Shown here piece by piece: positions 15,889 to 24,685 of a stretch of 41,697 nucleotides of DNA. Position 1 is the first letter of the stretch. Each line of letters begins with the position of its first letter. The translations under genes were made by a program, and so were the position numbers. Below the pieces are notes generated by a model. It did no database searches. It worked only from the letters and a program-made list of their open reading frames with translations, and was not told the DNA's origin. The stretch is taken from positions 1-41,697 of IMG/VR virus record IMGVR_UViG_3300044644_001050. One strand, written 5' to 3'. The stretch comes from a virus.

Positions 15889-17646
15889 ATGAACTTAGAA
15901 CAGTTTTATCAATTTTTAGATTCTGTAAATGCTACAATACTAAACCCGCCCGTGCATCCATTTCGCGCGGATTGGAAACGTATTTATGAAAGCATAAAGC
16001 CTCACTTCTATGGTGAAGTGCCGCCCGCGTTGGATAAGGCTTTTCCAAATGAAGATGAACAGATTTTAGCTTATAGAAAAAATACCTATCAGCCTAAAAC
16101 AGAATCGCCACTTGTTAAAGCTATAACCGAATTGCATAGGTTGCTAAGTTCTGCTAAACATTCTGTACGTTTTGAAAATACAGATATGAAAGAATTTGGC
16201 GAAAATGAAAAGTTTGGCGATTCTACTTTACAAAATTATATATTTTCTGTTTTTATTCCGAACCGCGTACTTGACCCTAACGCCGTTCTACTTATCGAAC
16301 CTAAAGGCGAAGGTATTGAAAGCGATAACGTGCGCGTTAATGTAGATATGAAAGTAATACAGTCTGATAGGATTGTTTTTAACGACCCCGAATACAGACT
16401 ACTAATATATAAAGGCATATCAAAAAATAAATATGCTACGTTAGGTATTGAGAATCCGCTATATTATCACATTGTTACCGATATGTTTTACGCACAGGCG
16501 CGCGCGTATGGGGATAAAACAATGTTTGAAGTTATATATGAACATAACAGCGGAATAATGCCGTGGGTAACTTTAGGCGGTCGTGTTGTACCTAAATATG
16601 ATTCTTATGGCAATACGTTCAAAATTTATAAGTCTGATTTTAGCCCTGCAATACCTTATCTTAATGATGCTGCTATTTTTGACAATCAGCATAAATCGGT
16701 TATGCTTGCGACATGCTTCCCTATTAAATTTGTTGAGGGGGTTGATTGTAACAGTTGTAATGGTGTTGGACGCGTTCCAGACCCTAACAACTCCGATAAT
16801 AGCATAACTTGTAAAACATGTAACGGTCATGGCAAAATATTAAGCATAACGCCGCTTGCAGCCTATAACTTAAATCCTACTACTTCGAAGTTTGGAGATA
16901 ATGATAAGCAACAAGTAGAACCGATACGTTATTATAGCCCTGATGTTTCGACTATTCAGGAAACAAACAAGGTGGCAACAGAATCATTAGGCAAAGCGGA
17001 ACAGGTGTTAAATATTAACCGTTCGCTTAAAGCTGCTCAGTCGGGTGTTGCAAAAGAATTAGACCGCGAACCTGAATATATAGAAGTTGGTAAAATTAGT
17101 GATGATGTTTATGCACGTTATAAAGAAGTCTTGCGTATTATTCAGGCTATAGTTTTTATGGATACTGAAAGTCCTATTTTTGTAAATCCGCCAATTAGTT
17201 TTGACCTAAAAACAGAAACTGAGCTAATGGCAGAATTTGCATTATCACAGCAAGGCTTACCAACTGCTATACGTTACGAATCATATATAAGCTATGTTGA
17301 CCGCCGTTATAATGCTGATGCAATAGCACGCCAAATAGCCACCATTTGCGCTATGTATAATAGTGCATATCTTTATACAGTAGATGAACGTGTACAGCTT
17401 TTGGCTTCGGGACAAATAACTGAAAAGGATGCAATTAGCGCACAATTTGTTTTTGACGCTGTTACTGAATTGTATTATGATGAAGGCTTTGATATTATGG
17501 GTAGCGAATACACAGCTATTAAAGAAGCTATTGATGAAAAGTTGGCGCCGCGTTTTGATGCTGTTGCAAGTAATGTAGTTCCTGAGGTTAATATGGATGA
17601 ATTTAATAATTCAGATAATTCAGATAACGAAGAAGATAATAACTAA
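15889..17646 (+). CDS. Portal protein with inserted zinc-finger-like motif
   Basis: This 585-residue protein is called portal from its size, its position right before a MuF-type head gene, and features such as HPFRADWKRIYESIKPHFYG and the long helical C-terminal half ending in an acidic tail. It would form the dodecameric ring through which DNA is packaged. Unusually, residues 287-314 carry two CxxCxGxG units (C287/C290 and C308/C311), the pattern of DnaJ zinc-binding domains. The ATG at 15889 follows a terminator hairpin by 17 bases. The stop overlaps the next ATG by one base. Confidence 0.8.
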   Translation: MNLEQFYQFLDSVNATILNPPVHPFRADWKRIYESIKPHFYGEVPPALDKAFPNEDEQILAYRKNTYQPKTESPLVKAITELHRLLSSAKHSVRFENTDMKEFGENEKFGDSTLQNYIFSVFIPNRVLDPNAVLLIEPKGEGIESDNVRVNVDMKVIQSDRIVFNDPEYRLLIYKGISKNKYATLGIENPLYYHIVTDMFYAQARAYGDKTMFEVIYEHNSGIMPWVTLGGRVVPKYDSYGNTFKIYKSDFSPAIPYLNDAAIFDNQHKSVMLATCFPIKFVEGVDCNSCNGVGRVPDPNNSDNSITCKTCNGHGKILSITPLAAYNLNPTTSKFGDNDKQQVEPIRYYSPDVSTIQETNKVATESLGKAEQVLNINRSLKAAQSGVAKELDREPEYIEVGKISDDVYARYKEVLRIIQAIVFMDTESPIFVNPPISFDLKTETELMAEFALSQQGLPTAIRYESYISYVDRRYNADAIARQIATICAMYNSAYLYTVDERVQLLASGQITEKDAISAQFVFDAVTELYYDEGFDIMGSEYTAIKEAIDEKLAPRFDAVASNVVPEVNMDEFNNSDNSDNEEDNN

Positions 17647-18497
17647 TGGACTTTAATAAACCCGAAAGAATTAACGACAAAGCACTTGAAATTTTACAAA
17701 AGCGGTTTGATAAAGTAGAACCTAAATTTGTAAAACAGGTTGTCGATTGGATTAGTAAATTTAGGACAACATCTGGAAATTTAGTAAGGTCAAAGGAAAA
17801 CTTAGCGCGTTTAGGTTCGTTTAAAACTGCACTTAATAGGTTCTTAGAAAAAACTGGATATAATGTAATGGTTTCGGGTTTCTTAGAAAACTTTGACGAA
17901 ATAGGGGCGAATACTCAGCTTGTTCAACAAGAATTAAACGGCTTACAAATAACAAAAAGTTTTTTAAACCCATTTAAAAGATATGCTGTTAATAATGTAA
18001 TTGCTGCAATGCAGGGACAGGGATTGAATACAAATTTAATAAACCCGCTTAAAAATGAATTGCTAATTGCAGTAAATCAGGGCAGCAGCCTTACAGATGT
18101 TGTTACTTCAATAGCAGGTCAATTAACAACAAGCGAGGCACGTCAAGGCGTATTAAAAAGAATTAGTTTGCAGGCCTCACGTGACGCGTTATTACAATAC
18201 GATGGCATAGTAAATGAAGCGGTGCGAAAAAGTTATAAATTAGATGCCTTGTTATATGTTGGTAGTTTAGTAAAAGATAGCAGATTGCAATGTGAAGAAT
18301 GGGTAAATTATGATAAAAACGGTAAAAAAGGTTTAATATTATTTGAGGAATTAGAAGAACAAATTTTATTTGCAGAAAATGAAGGCACGGGTATGATACC
18401 AAATACAACGCCCGAAAACTTTTGTCAAAATCGCGGCGGTTATAATTGTAGGCATATTGCTTACCCAGTACGTTCAGAGAATTATAAGAAAAAATAA
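17646..18497 (+). CDS. Minor head protein, MuF / SPP1 gp7 type
   Basis: This 283-residue protein begins MDFNKPERINDKALEILQKR. The C-terminal half matches the Mu gpF/SPP1 gp7 family: KDSRLQCEEW (about residues 214-223), a helical linker, then FCQNRGGYNCRHIAYPV (about 258-274) with the conserved Cys and GGxNCRH block. Such proteins bind the portal inside the head and may be ejected with DNA. It overlaps the portal stop by one base. No toxin or protease domain is fused to it. Confidence 0.85.
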   Translation: MDFNKPERINDKALEILQKRFDKVEPKFVKQVVDWISKFRTTSGNLVRSKENLARLGSFKTALNRFLEKTGYNVMVSGFLENFDEIGANTQLVQQELNGLQITKSFLNPFKRYAVNNVIAAMQGQGLNTNLINPLKNELLIAVNQGSSLTDVVTSIAGQLTTSEARQGVLKRISLQASRDALLQYDGIVNEAVRKSYKLDALLYVGSLVKDSRLQCEEWVNYDKNGKKGLILFEELEEQILFAENEGTGMIPNTTPENFCQNRGGYNCRHIAYPVRSENYKKK

Positions 18498-18503
18498 AAC
18501 ACT

Positions 18504-18695
18504 ATGTTAGTGATAAAAGCAAAGCATAAAACAAGCGGTACTGAATATCAGTTTACACCTGCACAATGGTACGCGGAACAACAAACAGGTAATTATAATT
18601 ATTTAGGTACAATTCACGTATCAGAACCCGCACAACCCATTCAAAGAACAGTAACCCCCAAACGCGGCTGCGGCTGCGCAAATAAACGTAGATAA
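18504..18695 (+). CDS. Small hypothetical protein (63 aa) with Cys-rich tail
   Basis: This 63-residue protein begins MLVIKAKHKTSGTEYQFTPA and ends in a basic GCGCANKRR. The middle (FTPAQWYAEQQTGNYNYLGT) suggests a small beta/alpha fold. It is packed between the MuF gene (6-base gap) and the next gene (1-base gap), so it is transcribed with the head genes. The family is unknown to me. A minor head or packaging accessory role follows from position only. Confidence 0.6.
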   Translation: MLVIKAKHKTSGTEYQFTPAQWYAEQQTGNYNYLGTIHVSEPAQPIQRTVTPKRGCGCANKRR

Positions 18696-18696
18696 T

Positions 18697-19056
18697 ATGG
18701 CACGTTGGTATAAGTTTGTTATTCAATTAGAATACAATGAAGAACCGTTAACACTTGAGGAACTTCAAAGCGATTTTGATAACGCTGTACAATGCGAAGA
18801 CTATAATGCAGCGGCAAAAATCAAAAAACAGATAGATGAAAGATTATTAGATGATGAATCTAAATTTATAATTGAACTTGAAGACTATTGTTATATTGAC
18901 CTTGACGAAGTTGCAACGTTCTATAAGTCACAATGGGAAAACGGCGATGAATTTACAAAGATTATTTTAAAGGGCAGTTCTGAATTGCCGCTTAGTATAA
19001 AATTTGATGAGTTTACAAAATTATTTTTTAAATTAAACACACATGAAAATGCTTGA
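18697..19056 (+). CDS. Hypothetical protein with a UVR-like motif
   Basis: This 119-residue acidic protein holds, at about residues 19-48, LEELQSDFDNAVQCEDYNAA followed by AKIKKQIDE. That matches the UVR motif (leucine, then Ala-Val, then an acidic/aromatic-x-AA-x-x-(K/R) stretch) used by UvrB/UvrC and McsA proteins for protein contact. The rest, ESKFIIELEDYCYIDLDEVA onward, is unrecognised. It lies just before the scaffold gene with a 14-base overlap, so it may help assemble the head. Function is not established. Confidence 0.55.
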   Translation: MARWYKFVIQLEYNEEPLTLEELQSDFDNAVQCEDYNAAAKIKKQIDERLLDDESKFIIELEDYCYIDLDEVATFYKSQWENGDEFTKIILKGSSELPLSIKFDEFTKLFFKLNTHENA

Positions 19057-19873
19057 CAAATTTGTAGAAAAATTGGGAATAGAACCCGAACTAATTTCAA
19101 AATTAGAATCAAACGAAATTACATTAGATGAAGCCGTAACGGGTTATGTATCTAAAATTGAACGTACTGTTCAGGAACGTTTAGGCAAACAGATTGAAGA
19201 AGCTAAAAGCGCTGAACTATTTGGCGCTGCTTATGCTAAAACAGAAAAACAGATTGCCGATGCTTTTGCTATTGACCTAAAGAAATATGAAATGCTCGAC
19301 AAAAAAGATAGGTTTAAAACTATTGTTAACGATTTGAAAAATAGCCAGTATGAAACAATTGAAAAGCTTAAATCTGAATACACTTCAGCCGATGCGCAAA
19401 AGTTGCAGCAATTAACTCAACAGTTAGAATTAGCCAATGCAAAACTAACTGAAAAGGAAATGATAATGCAACAGGCTATTAAAGAAGAACAGGGCAAATT
19501 TCAAAGCTACATTAAGAATCAGCAAATAGATAAAGTGCGCGGTTCATTAGTTGAATCTGTAAAAAATGCACGTTTAGCACCAAAGGAAATGCGCGCAATT
19601 TTAGAAGCTGAAATTCGTGAACGTGGTTTAGATTTTGAAATAGATTCCGATAATAATATTTGGGTAAACAAAGATGGAAACCGTGTAAAGCATCCATCTA
19701 AGCCTACTGAAAATTTAAAGTACGAAACACTATTTGAAATTATAGCAGCTGAGTATAATTTTGAAAAGCAATCAAACGGCGGTCAACCAAAATCATTTGA
19801 AATTGACGATAAGGCAAAAAGCGGAATGCACCCCGCCCGTTTAAAATACTTACAGGAAAATGGCATGATTTAG
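19043..19873 (+). CDS. Probable capsid scaffolding protein
   Basis: This 276-residue, highly charged helical protein has a long coiled-coil stretch (about residues 75-165, ELFGAAYAK to QAIKEEQGKF) and a basic C-terminal part ending in KSGMHPARLKYLQENGMI. It lies two genes before the major capsid gene, the usual place for scaffolds, and is followed by a strong terminator. No protease catalytic residues are visible, so it looks like a pure scaffold and not a protease-scaffold fusion. The ATG overlaps the previous gene by 14 bases. The function is inferred from position and composition. Confidence 0.7.
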   Translation: MKMLDKFVEKLGIEPELISKLESNEITLDEAVTGYVSKIERTVQERLGKQIEEAKSAELFGAAYAKTEKQIADAFAIDLKKYEMLDKKDRFKTIVNDLKNSQYETIEKLKSEYTSADAQKLQQLTQQLELANAKLTEKEMIMQQAIKEEQGKFQSYIKNQQIDKVRGSLVESVKNARLAPKEMRAILEAEIRERGLDFEIDSDNNIWVNKDGNRVKHPSKPTENLKYETLFEIIAAEYNFEKQSNGGQPKSFEIDDKAKSGMHPARLKYLQENGMI

Positions 19874-19892
19874 TTTAGTTAGTTAATAGTTT

Positions 19893-19918
19893 GGGCAGTT
19901 CGAAAGGGCTGCCTTTTT
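19893..19918 (+). terminator. Rho-independent terminator after the scaffold gene
   Basis: GGCAG (19894-19898) pairs with CTGCC (19909-19913), loop of ten bases, followed by TTTTT (19914-19918). It ends the plus-strand head transcript before the opposed ParB-like gene. Confidence 0.75.
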
Positions 19919-19923
19919 AAATT

Positions 19924-19949
19924 AAAAAACCCCGCTATTTTGCGGGGTT
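19924..19949 (-). terminator. Rho-independent terminator of the ParB-like gene
   Basis: AACCCCGC (19928-19935) and GCGGGGTT (19942-19949) form a perfect 8-bp stem with loop TATTTT. The A-run at 19924-19929 gives a T-run on the minus strand. It lies seven bases beyond the stop of the minus-strand gene. Confidence 0.85.
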
Positions 19950-19955
19950 AACTAT

Positions 19956-20756
19956 TTAGTATCTAAGGTTTACTTTATTTCTACTTCTAAAATTATAAAT
20001 ATCTTCAATTAGTGTTTTGTATTGGTCACGATTTGCACAATCTACTAATGCTGTAGGTTGTAATCTTAATTTGTGCATAAACTCATTAAAATCAAAATTA
20101 TTATTTTGAAATAATGTAATCATTGTTCCAATAAAAACAGCTCTATTATAATTTGAATAATATGGTTTAATCATTCTAATTTTATTTGCCCAATCTTGAG
20201 CTAATTCAAAATCTTTACCATTCCATGTTCCTTCTTCAAATACACTTAAATTTTTATATTTATATTTTTTTGATAAAAAATAATTTTGACCAGCTGAATG
20301 ATTAGAACACAAAGACAAACAATCTGAAAAATTATAATCATTATTTAAATTATAAAAATCTCGTAATTTAATATAAGATTCTATACCCATATTTGCATAT
20401 CCTTCCATAAAATCTTTTTTTGACCAATTCATTTGATTCAAATTTAAAGTATGAACTTCGCTTAAAGTATAACCATTTAAAATTATGTAATAAACAAAAC
20501 TGTTTACTTCTTTTGCTGCCATTAAACGGTGTTGACCATCTATAACCTGCATATTTTCATTTACTAAAATAGGATTGCATTTCATTCCATAAATTCTTAT
20601 AGAATCTGCTAAACGTTTAATGTGTTGCAAATTTGGAACTCGATTACCATCAATTGCTTTAAAAATTGATAAATCATCTGTTTTGTAAACCATGTTTACT
20701 AATTCGCTTTTTTGAACATGGTTTTTAACCATTGGTTCGCTTTGAAATGTATTCAT
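19956..20756 (-). CDS. ParB-like nuclease-domain protein inserted among head genes
   Basis: This 266-residue protein has the ParB/sulfiredoxin-fold core: NLQHIKRLADSIRIYGMKCN PIL (about residues 47-69), then VIDGQHRLMAAKE (about 76-88), where DGQHR corresponds to the ParB arginine motif. The C-terminal half is helical and shows no typical ParB dimerisation domain. It lies opposite to the late genes, with its own promoter and terminator, which marks it as a self-contained insertion (moron). A regulator, nuclease or immunity role is possible; a classical partition role is less likely because no ParA is seen. Confidence 0.72.
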   Translation of the reverse strand: MNTFQSEPMVKNHVQKSELVNMVYKTDDLSIFKAIDGNRVPNLQHIKRLADSIRIYGMKCNPILVNENMQVIDGQHRLMAAKEVNSFVYYIILNGYTLSEVHTLNLNQMNWSKKDFMEGYANMGIESYIKLRDFYNLNNDYNFSDCLSLCSNHSAGQNYFLSKKYKYKNLSVFEEGTWNGKDFELAQDWANKIRMIKPYYSNYNRAVFIGTMITLFQNNNFDFNEFMHKLRLQPTALVDCANRDQYKTLIEDIYNFRSRNKVNLRY

Positions 20757-20808
20757 AATAAAATATGGGTTTGATAAGTCCGCCCAGAACTATAATTATA
20801 TAATGTCA

Positions 20809-20838
20809 CAAAATTACTAACTGTTTTTAAACTACAAA
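20809..20838 (-). promoter_or_regulatory. Promoter of the inserted ParB-like gene
   Basis: On the minus strand TTTG (20838-20835) is followed after 18 bases by TAATTTTG (20816-20809), fitting the TTTG / TAnnTTTG consensus. The leader to the ATG at 20756 would be about 45-50 bases. Unlike the early promoters at 5334 and 33478 it lacks the CACAAT element. Confidence 0.7.
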
Positions 20839-20882
20839 ACTTTTTATAAAAAAATTATAAAATATTTTACAAAAATACCTTT

Positions 20883-21003
20883 TATCTTTGCAGTAACGAC
20901 CTCTCACAAAATAGGGTGCTAAGGCACAGAAAAAAAACAGAACGCTGGCAGCGTGGAAAATGCCAAACAAAAAACAATTTTTTATATTATTAAATTACAA
21001 TAA
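20883..21003 (+). promoter_or_regulatory. Capsid gene promoter box and structured leader
   Basis: TATCTTTG (20883-20890) is a good -7 box in the gap before the capsid gene; no TTTG lies at the standard -33 position, so a phage sigma factor may be involved. The 110-base leader contains two small hairpins: GTGC-TAAG-GCAC (about 20915-20926) and ACGCT-GGC-AGCGT (20942-20954). The second competes with TGGCA (20946-20950) pairing with TGCCA (20961-20965). Alternative structures could tune or stabilise the message of this highly expressed gene. Confidence 0.55.
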
Positions 21004-22722
21004 ATGTCAACTATAAAACTCGCTGATGCGTGGAAAATTATAGACATATCGCTAAATAATAATAGCGGTATGCGCTCCATGCCATCGCCAAATATCGGAC
21101 TATTGCAATTGCTTGTTTCAGCTGCTAATAAATCCGCTTCACAAGTTAAACTCGGTAACGTTCAGGCTGTTGAACAAGGTAACGGTAAAGTTTACAAAGT
21201 TTCACGCCGTTTTTTCCCGCGTTTGGCTGAATCTAATGCTACTTCGCTTGAATATTGCCCTACTGACGGCGATGTTGTTAAGCCTTTGTATGATGAAATT
21301 GAAATTACAAATAAAACAGTTTCACAGAAAATTAAGATTGACGATGAGTTAATTCGTTGTATCAAAGAAAGCCGCGCCGATTATCAAAACAGCTACGTTA
21401 ATGAAGTTCTAAGAAATCACATTAACAGACTTGGTAAAGAAGTTTCAACTGTTGTAGCTAATAACGGTTTTATTGGTTCATTCGTTAAATGCGATTGTGC
21501 TGACCCTGCTGTAACTTCTAAGTCTTTGCCTTTGTTCCTTTCAAGTGGTTTAGGTATTAACCCTGTTGGTGAATCTATTTTAGATAGCGACCGAAAACAA
21601 GCTGAAATTGAACAACAAATGATTCTTATCGGTGGTACTTTGCTTGACCAATACCGTAAAGCCCGTGCAATTGCAAGCGGTAATGATAACGGTTTTGACG
21701 CGTCACTACTTGACATTACACGTTCAATTTTCTACGATACTAACCTACCTGCTGCACTTGGTAATACCAATGAAATTATTGCAATGGCACCAGGTGCGCT
21801 TCAACTTGTAACTTACGCAAAGAACAAAGGTCAATTCACTTATGACTTTGAAGACCAAATGCGCACTACAGTTGTTGACCCTTGGTTAGGTATTGAACAT
21901 GATGTTGTTATGTCTTACGTTAAGTGTAATGATGAAATTGAACTATACATCCAATTCGCTACTAATTGGGCCGTAGTTGGTATGCCTAAATGTTGGGCTG
22001 TTAACGATTGTTTGTTTGATGGTGTACTTGATGTATTCAAATATGAAGTTGTTTGTGCTGACACAGGATACTGCGATATCGAACCAGCTTGCGGTGCTGC
22101 AGGTGCACCTGTTGCTACTGATGCAACTTTCTGCGAATCTGCTGATGCTTGCGATGTAGCTTGTAGTGCTTTGTTCTACTCAAGAGAAGTTGAAGTTGAG
22201 CAATTTGAAGGTATTGAAGTTGATGTTACTGATGCTATTGCAATTCAAATTAACGGCTTACCATTCTCAGTTGGTGGTACTTTTGATACAGGTACTTCAG
22301 GTGGAGCTAATGGTTTTGTAGCTGCTGCACAGGCTGCACTTGCAAGTGTAGGTTCTATTTACACAGTTGCAGGTGGTTGGGATGGAACAGCATTAACAAT
22401 CTATGTTTTAACTAATGCTACTGTAACATCGGTTGTTATTGTTTCTGCCACAACTACAGATGTTGCGCTTACAGTTTCTACTGAAACACTTTACAATGTT
22501 TATAGTGCTTCAACACCTTCAACAGGTGCAACGCTTACTAACCTTGACTGGGTTTTAGATTCAAATTCATTTGACGGTGCACCTAATGCACAAATTTTAG
22601 GTGAATCAAATGTTTATGGAACTTATAGCAATTTCTACACTACAAGTACTAATACAGGTGCTGCACAGCTTATCATTACTGATAGCGCTGCATGTAACGA
22701 TACTTTTAACGGTACAATTTAG
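21004..22722 (+). CDS. Major capsid protein with C-terminal extension
   Basis: This 572-residue protein is called major capsid by position (after scaffold, before neck genes), by its own promoter and strong terminator, and by its N-terminal region (MSTIKLADAWKIIDISLNNN) with PRLAESNATSLEYCPTDGDV (about residues 72-91). Residues about 1-350 would be the shell domain. A Cys-rich linker follows (VCADTGYCDIEPACG, about 349-363). The C-terminal part is Thr/Ala-rich beta sequence suggesting an exposed decoration domain. Codon use shows a high proportion of preferred codons, as expected for an abundant protein. Confidence 0.8.
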   Translation: MSTIKLADAWKIIDISLNNNSGMRSMPSPNIGLLQLLVSAANKSASQVKLGNVQAVEQGNGKVYKVSRRFFPRLAESNATSLEYCPTDGDVVKPLYDEIEITNKTVSQKIKIDDELIRCIKESRADYQNSYVNEVLRNHINRLGKEVSTVVANNGFIGSFVKCDCADPAVTSKSLPLFLSSGLGINPVGESILDSDRKQAEIEQQMILIGGTLLDQYRKARAIASGNDNGFDASLLDITRSIFYDTNLPAALGNTNEIIAMAPGALQLVTYAKNKGQFTYDFEDQMRTTVVDPWLGIEHDVVMSYVKCNDEIELYIQFATNWAVVGMPKCWAVNDCLFDGVLDVFKYEVVCADTGYCDIEPACGAAGAPVATDATFCESADACDVACSALFYSREVEVEQFEGIEVDVTDAIAIQINGLPFSVGGTFDTGTSGGANGFVAAAQAALASVGSIYTVAGGWDGTALTIYVLTNATVTSVVIVSATTTDVALTVSTETLYNVYSASTPSTGATLTNLDWVLDSNSFDGAPNAQILGESNVYGTYSNFYTTSTNTGAAQLIITDSAACNDTFNGTI

Positions 22723-22735
22723 TTTTAATGATTCG

Positions 22736-22758
22736 GGGGCGGGAAACCGCCCCTTTTT
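22736..22758 (+). terminator. Rho-independent terminator after the capsid gene
   Basis: GGGGCGG (22736-22742) pairs perfectly with CCGCCCC (22747-22753) around a GAAA tetraloop, followed by TTTTT. This is the strongest plus-strand terminator in the window. Confidence 0.9.
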
Positions 22759-22771
22759 AAAATAAAAACAC

Positions 22772-23152
22772 ATGGTAAACTATTCAAAAAAGATAGCACA
22801 AGCATTAACAATAATTCGTAAATATTACGGCGCTATAAATGTACAGCGTACCGATAACGAAGATGTTGTTTACTTATTCGACTATACAACACAAAAGAAA
22901 ACAATAGGAAGCGAAAAGATTAACAAGGCTGTTGAAAAGGCCGTAAAGCAAAATGATTTTCCTAAAGATATTTATTATTCAGATGGGTTATTATCTGTAA
23001 TTAAAATAGAAGAAAATGTACAACAATACCAACAACCCGAAACCATCGAAACCGAAGCCGATGAAACCCTTGAAGCCGAAGAAATAACCGAAACTGAAAA
23101 GCCTAAAAAACGCGGTCGCAAAAAACAAACTGAATTAGATGCTGAATCTTAA
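22772..23152 (+). CDS. Hypothetical protein with AT-hook-like tail
   Basis: This 126-residue protein begins MVNYSKKIAQALTIIRKYYG. Residues 1-80 look like a compact alpha/beta domain; then comes a very acidic Glu-rich stretch (about 92-108) and a basic KPKKRGRKKQ (about 110-119) that resembles an AT-hook. It follows the capsid terminator and overlaps the next gene by 14 bases. A head-completion or DNA-contact role is possible from position and the basic motif. No known family is recognised. Confidence 0.6.
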   Translation: MVNYSKKIAQALTIIRKYYGAINVQRTDNEDVVYLFDYTTQKKTIGSEKINKAVEKAVKQNDFPKDIYYSDGLLSVIKIEENVQQYQQPETIETEADETLEAEEITETEKPKKRGRKKQTELDAES

Positions 23153-24119
23153 TACACCTACTTGTTTAGAAAACTACATAATAAGTCTTAACGGCTGTTA
23201 TCCTGAAAATACGGTACCGACTTCGGGTTATTATTTAGAAAACCTTGAAGGGTTAACTATAAATAATGTCGCGGCAGTTAGTTCTGAGGCGCTTATTTCT
23301 GCTACTTTGACAGTACAGGAAAAAATGTATTTTGCAGCTGATGTGGTTGAAAAACGTTTAAAAGCTGTTTTAAATGCAAGGGGTATAAAATTAAATAGCA
23401 TCGGTTCTAAATATGCTGTTTGCAGCGCTTCAAGTATTTCTGATATTCCCGTTGCTGCTAACCGTGGCATCAAAATATCAAAGAAGTGGATAGATAGCCC
23501 GCAAAGTAGAATATTTATTGATTCAATTAAATTTAAGGCAACAAATAACGGTAATACAACTATTTACGTAACTGATTATGCAGGGAATATATTATTTAGT
23601 CAGACTGTTACTGTTTTTGCAGATACGGAAATGCACATTTTTGTTAAAAAATATTTTAAAGAAGATGTATTATTAGTAACTATTGACACTACTAATATAG
23701 CGCCTTACTTATACACGTGCAACGCTGCTACAAATTGCAAGCCATGCGGCGATACTGTTTTAGATGTTACGGGTTGGAACGGTGTTAGCGCTTCGCCTTC
23801 GGGTTATTTAGGCGCGTGTGTACGTGTTGATTGTGTCGATACTGATATTATATGCCAGTTTTTAGACCGTTTAGGCATGGCAATTTTATATCAAACAGGC
23901 GTGCAAATATTAAAAGAATGGGTTAGCCCTAATAACCGTTTGAATTTAATTAAAACACACGGTAACGAATGGGCAAATGTCAAAATAGTTGAATGGGAGA
24001 ATGCAAGCATTGAGGCCTTAGATAACGAAATTGATAATATTATTCAGCTATTAGAAGCTGACCGCTTTTGCTATAGATGTGAACCAAGATTGAGAATGTA
24101 TCCAATGTTCCCAGGCTAA
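23139..24119 (+). CDS. Structural protein, probable head-tail connector region
   Basis: This 326-residue protein begins MLNLNTPTCLENYIISLNGC. It has a helical segment (about residues 50-85, SSEALISATLTVQEKMYFAA) and beta-rich middle and C-terminal parts. Cys pairs appear at NCKPCGD (about 200-206) and FCYRCEP (about 310-316). It is placed between the capsid gene and the gpG-like neck gene and overlaps both neighbours, so an adaptor or neck component is likely. I do not recognise a named family. Confidence 0.5.
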   Translation: MLNLNTPTCLENYIISLNGCYPENTVPTSGYYLENLEGLTINNVAAVSSEALISATLTVQEKMYFAADVVEKRLKAVLNARGIKLNSIGSKYAVCSASSISDIPVAANRGIKISKKWIDSPQSRIFIDSIKFKATNNGNTTIYVTDYAGNILFSQTVTVFADTEMHIFVKKYFKEDVLLVTIDTTNIAPYLYTCNAATNCKPCGDTVLDVTGWNGVSASPSGYLGACVRVDCVDTDIICQFLDRLGMAILYQTGVQILKEWVSPNNRLNLIKTHGNEWANVKIVEWENASIEALDNEIDNIIQLLEADRFCYRCEPRLRMYPMFPG

Positions 24120-24685
24120 TGACTTTATCTGAACGTTTAGAAATACTATCAGAAGTTGTAAATAATGACAACACGGCCCGCAGAATTTCGCAGGTTGCCG
24201 CTATTCAAGTTATTGCAGAATATAAACAAAGAATATTTTTTAACGGTTTAGATTCAAATGGTAGTGCAATAGGTCAATATTCAGTAAATCCATTTTATAT
24301 AAATCCATTAAGCCTTACAACTGTTTCAGCAGGCGGCATAAAGCCCGAAGGTAAAAATGGGAATACTGTTTTTAAAAATGGCAATCCGCACAAAACAAAG
24401 TATTTAACACAAGGTTATAGACAGTTAAGGGATTTAACGGGCCGACAATCTGAAACAGTTGATTTAAATTTTAGCGGTTCATTATTTCAAAGTATTAAAG
24501 TAACTGAAAGTGGATTGAATAGCGCTATTACTTATACGAATGATGAATTAGCAGGCATAATGGAAAGTAACGAAGCGCGTTTTGGCAAAGACATTTCAAC
24601 CGTTTCAACAGATGAACGCGAATTAGGCGAAACGGCCGCACGAAATGAACTATTAGCAATTTTAGAAGAAATCGATTTACTATAA
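24119..24685 (+). CDS. Phage virion morphogenesis (tail completion) protein
   Basis: This 188-residue protein resembles the Mu gpG/HK97 gp10-like neck family. It has an N-terminal helix (MTLSERLEILSEVV), QRIFFNGLDSNGSAIGQYS (about residues 40-58), the YRQLRDLTGRQSETVDLNFS block (about 100-119) and FQSIKVTESG, then a C-terminal helix. Such proteins join heads to tails or complete the tail top. It is packed with one-base overlaps to both neighbours. The fit is by motif pattern, so family identity is likely but not certain. Confidence 0.68.
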   Translation: MTLSERLEILSEVVNNDNTARRISQVAAIQVIAEYKQRIFFNGLDSNGSAIGQYSVNPFYINPLSLTTVSAGGIKPEGKNGNTVFKNGNPHKTKYLTQGYRQLRDLTGRQSETVDLNFSGSLFQSIKVTESGLNSAITYTNDELAGIMESNEARFGKDISTVSTDERELGETAARNELLAILEEIDLL

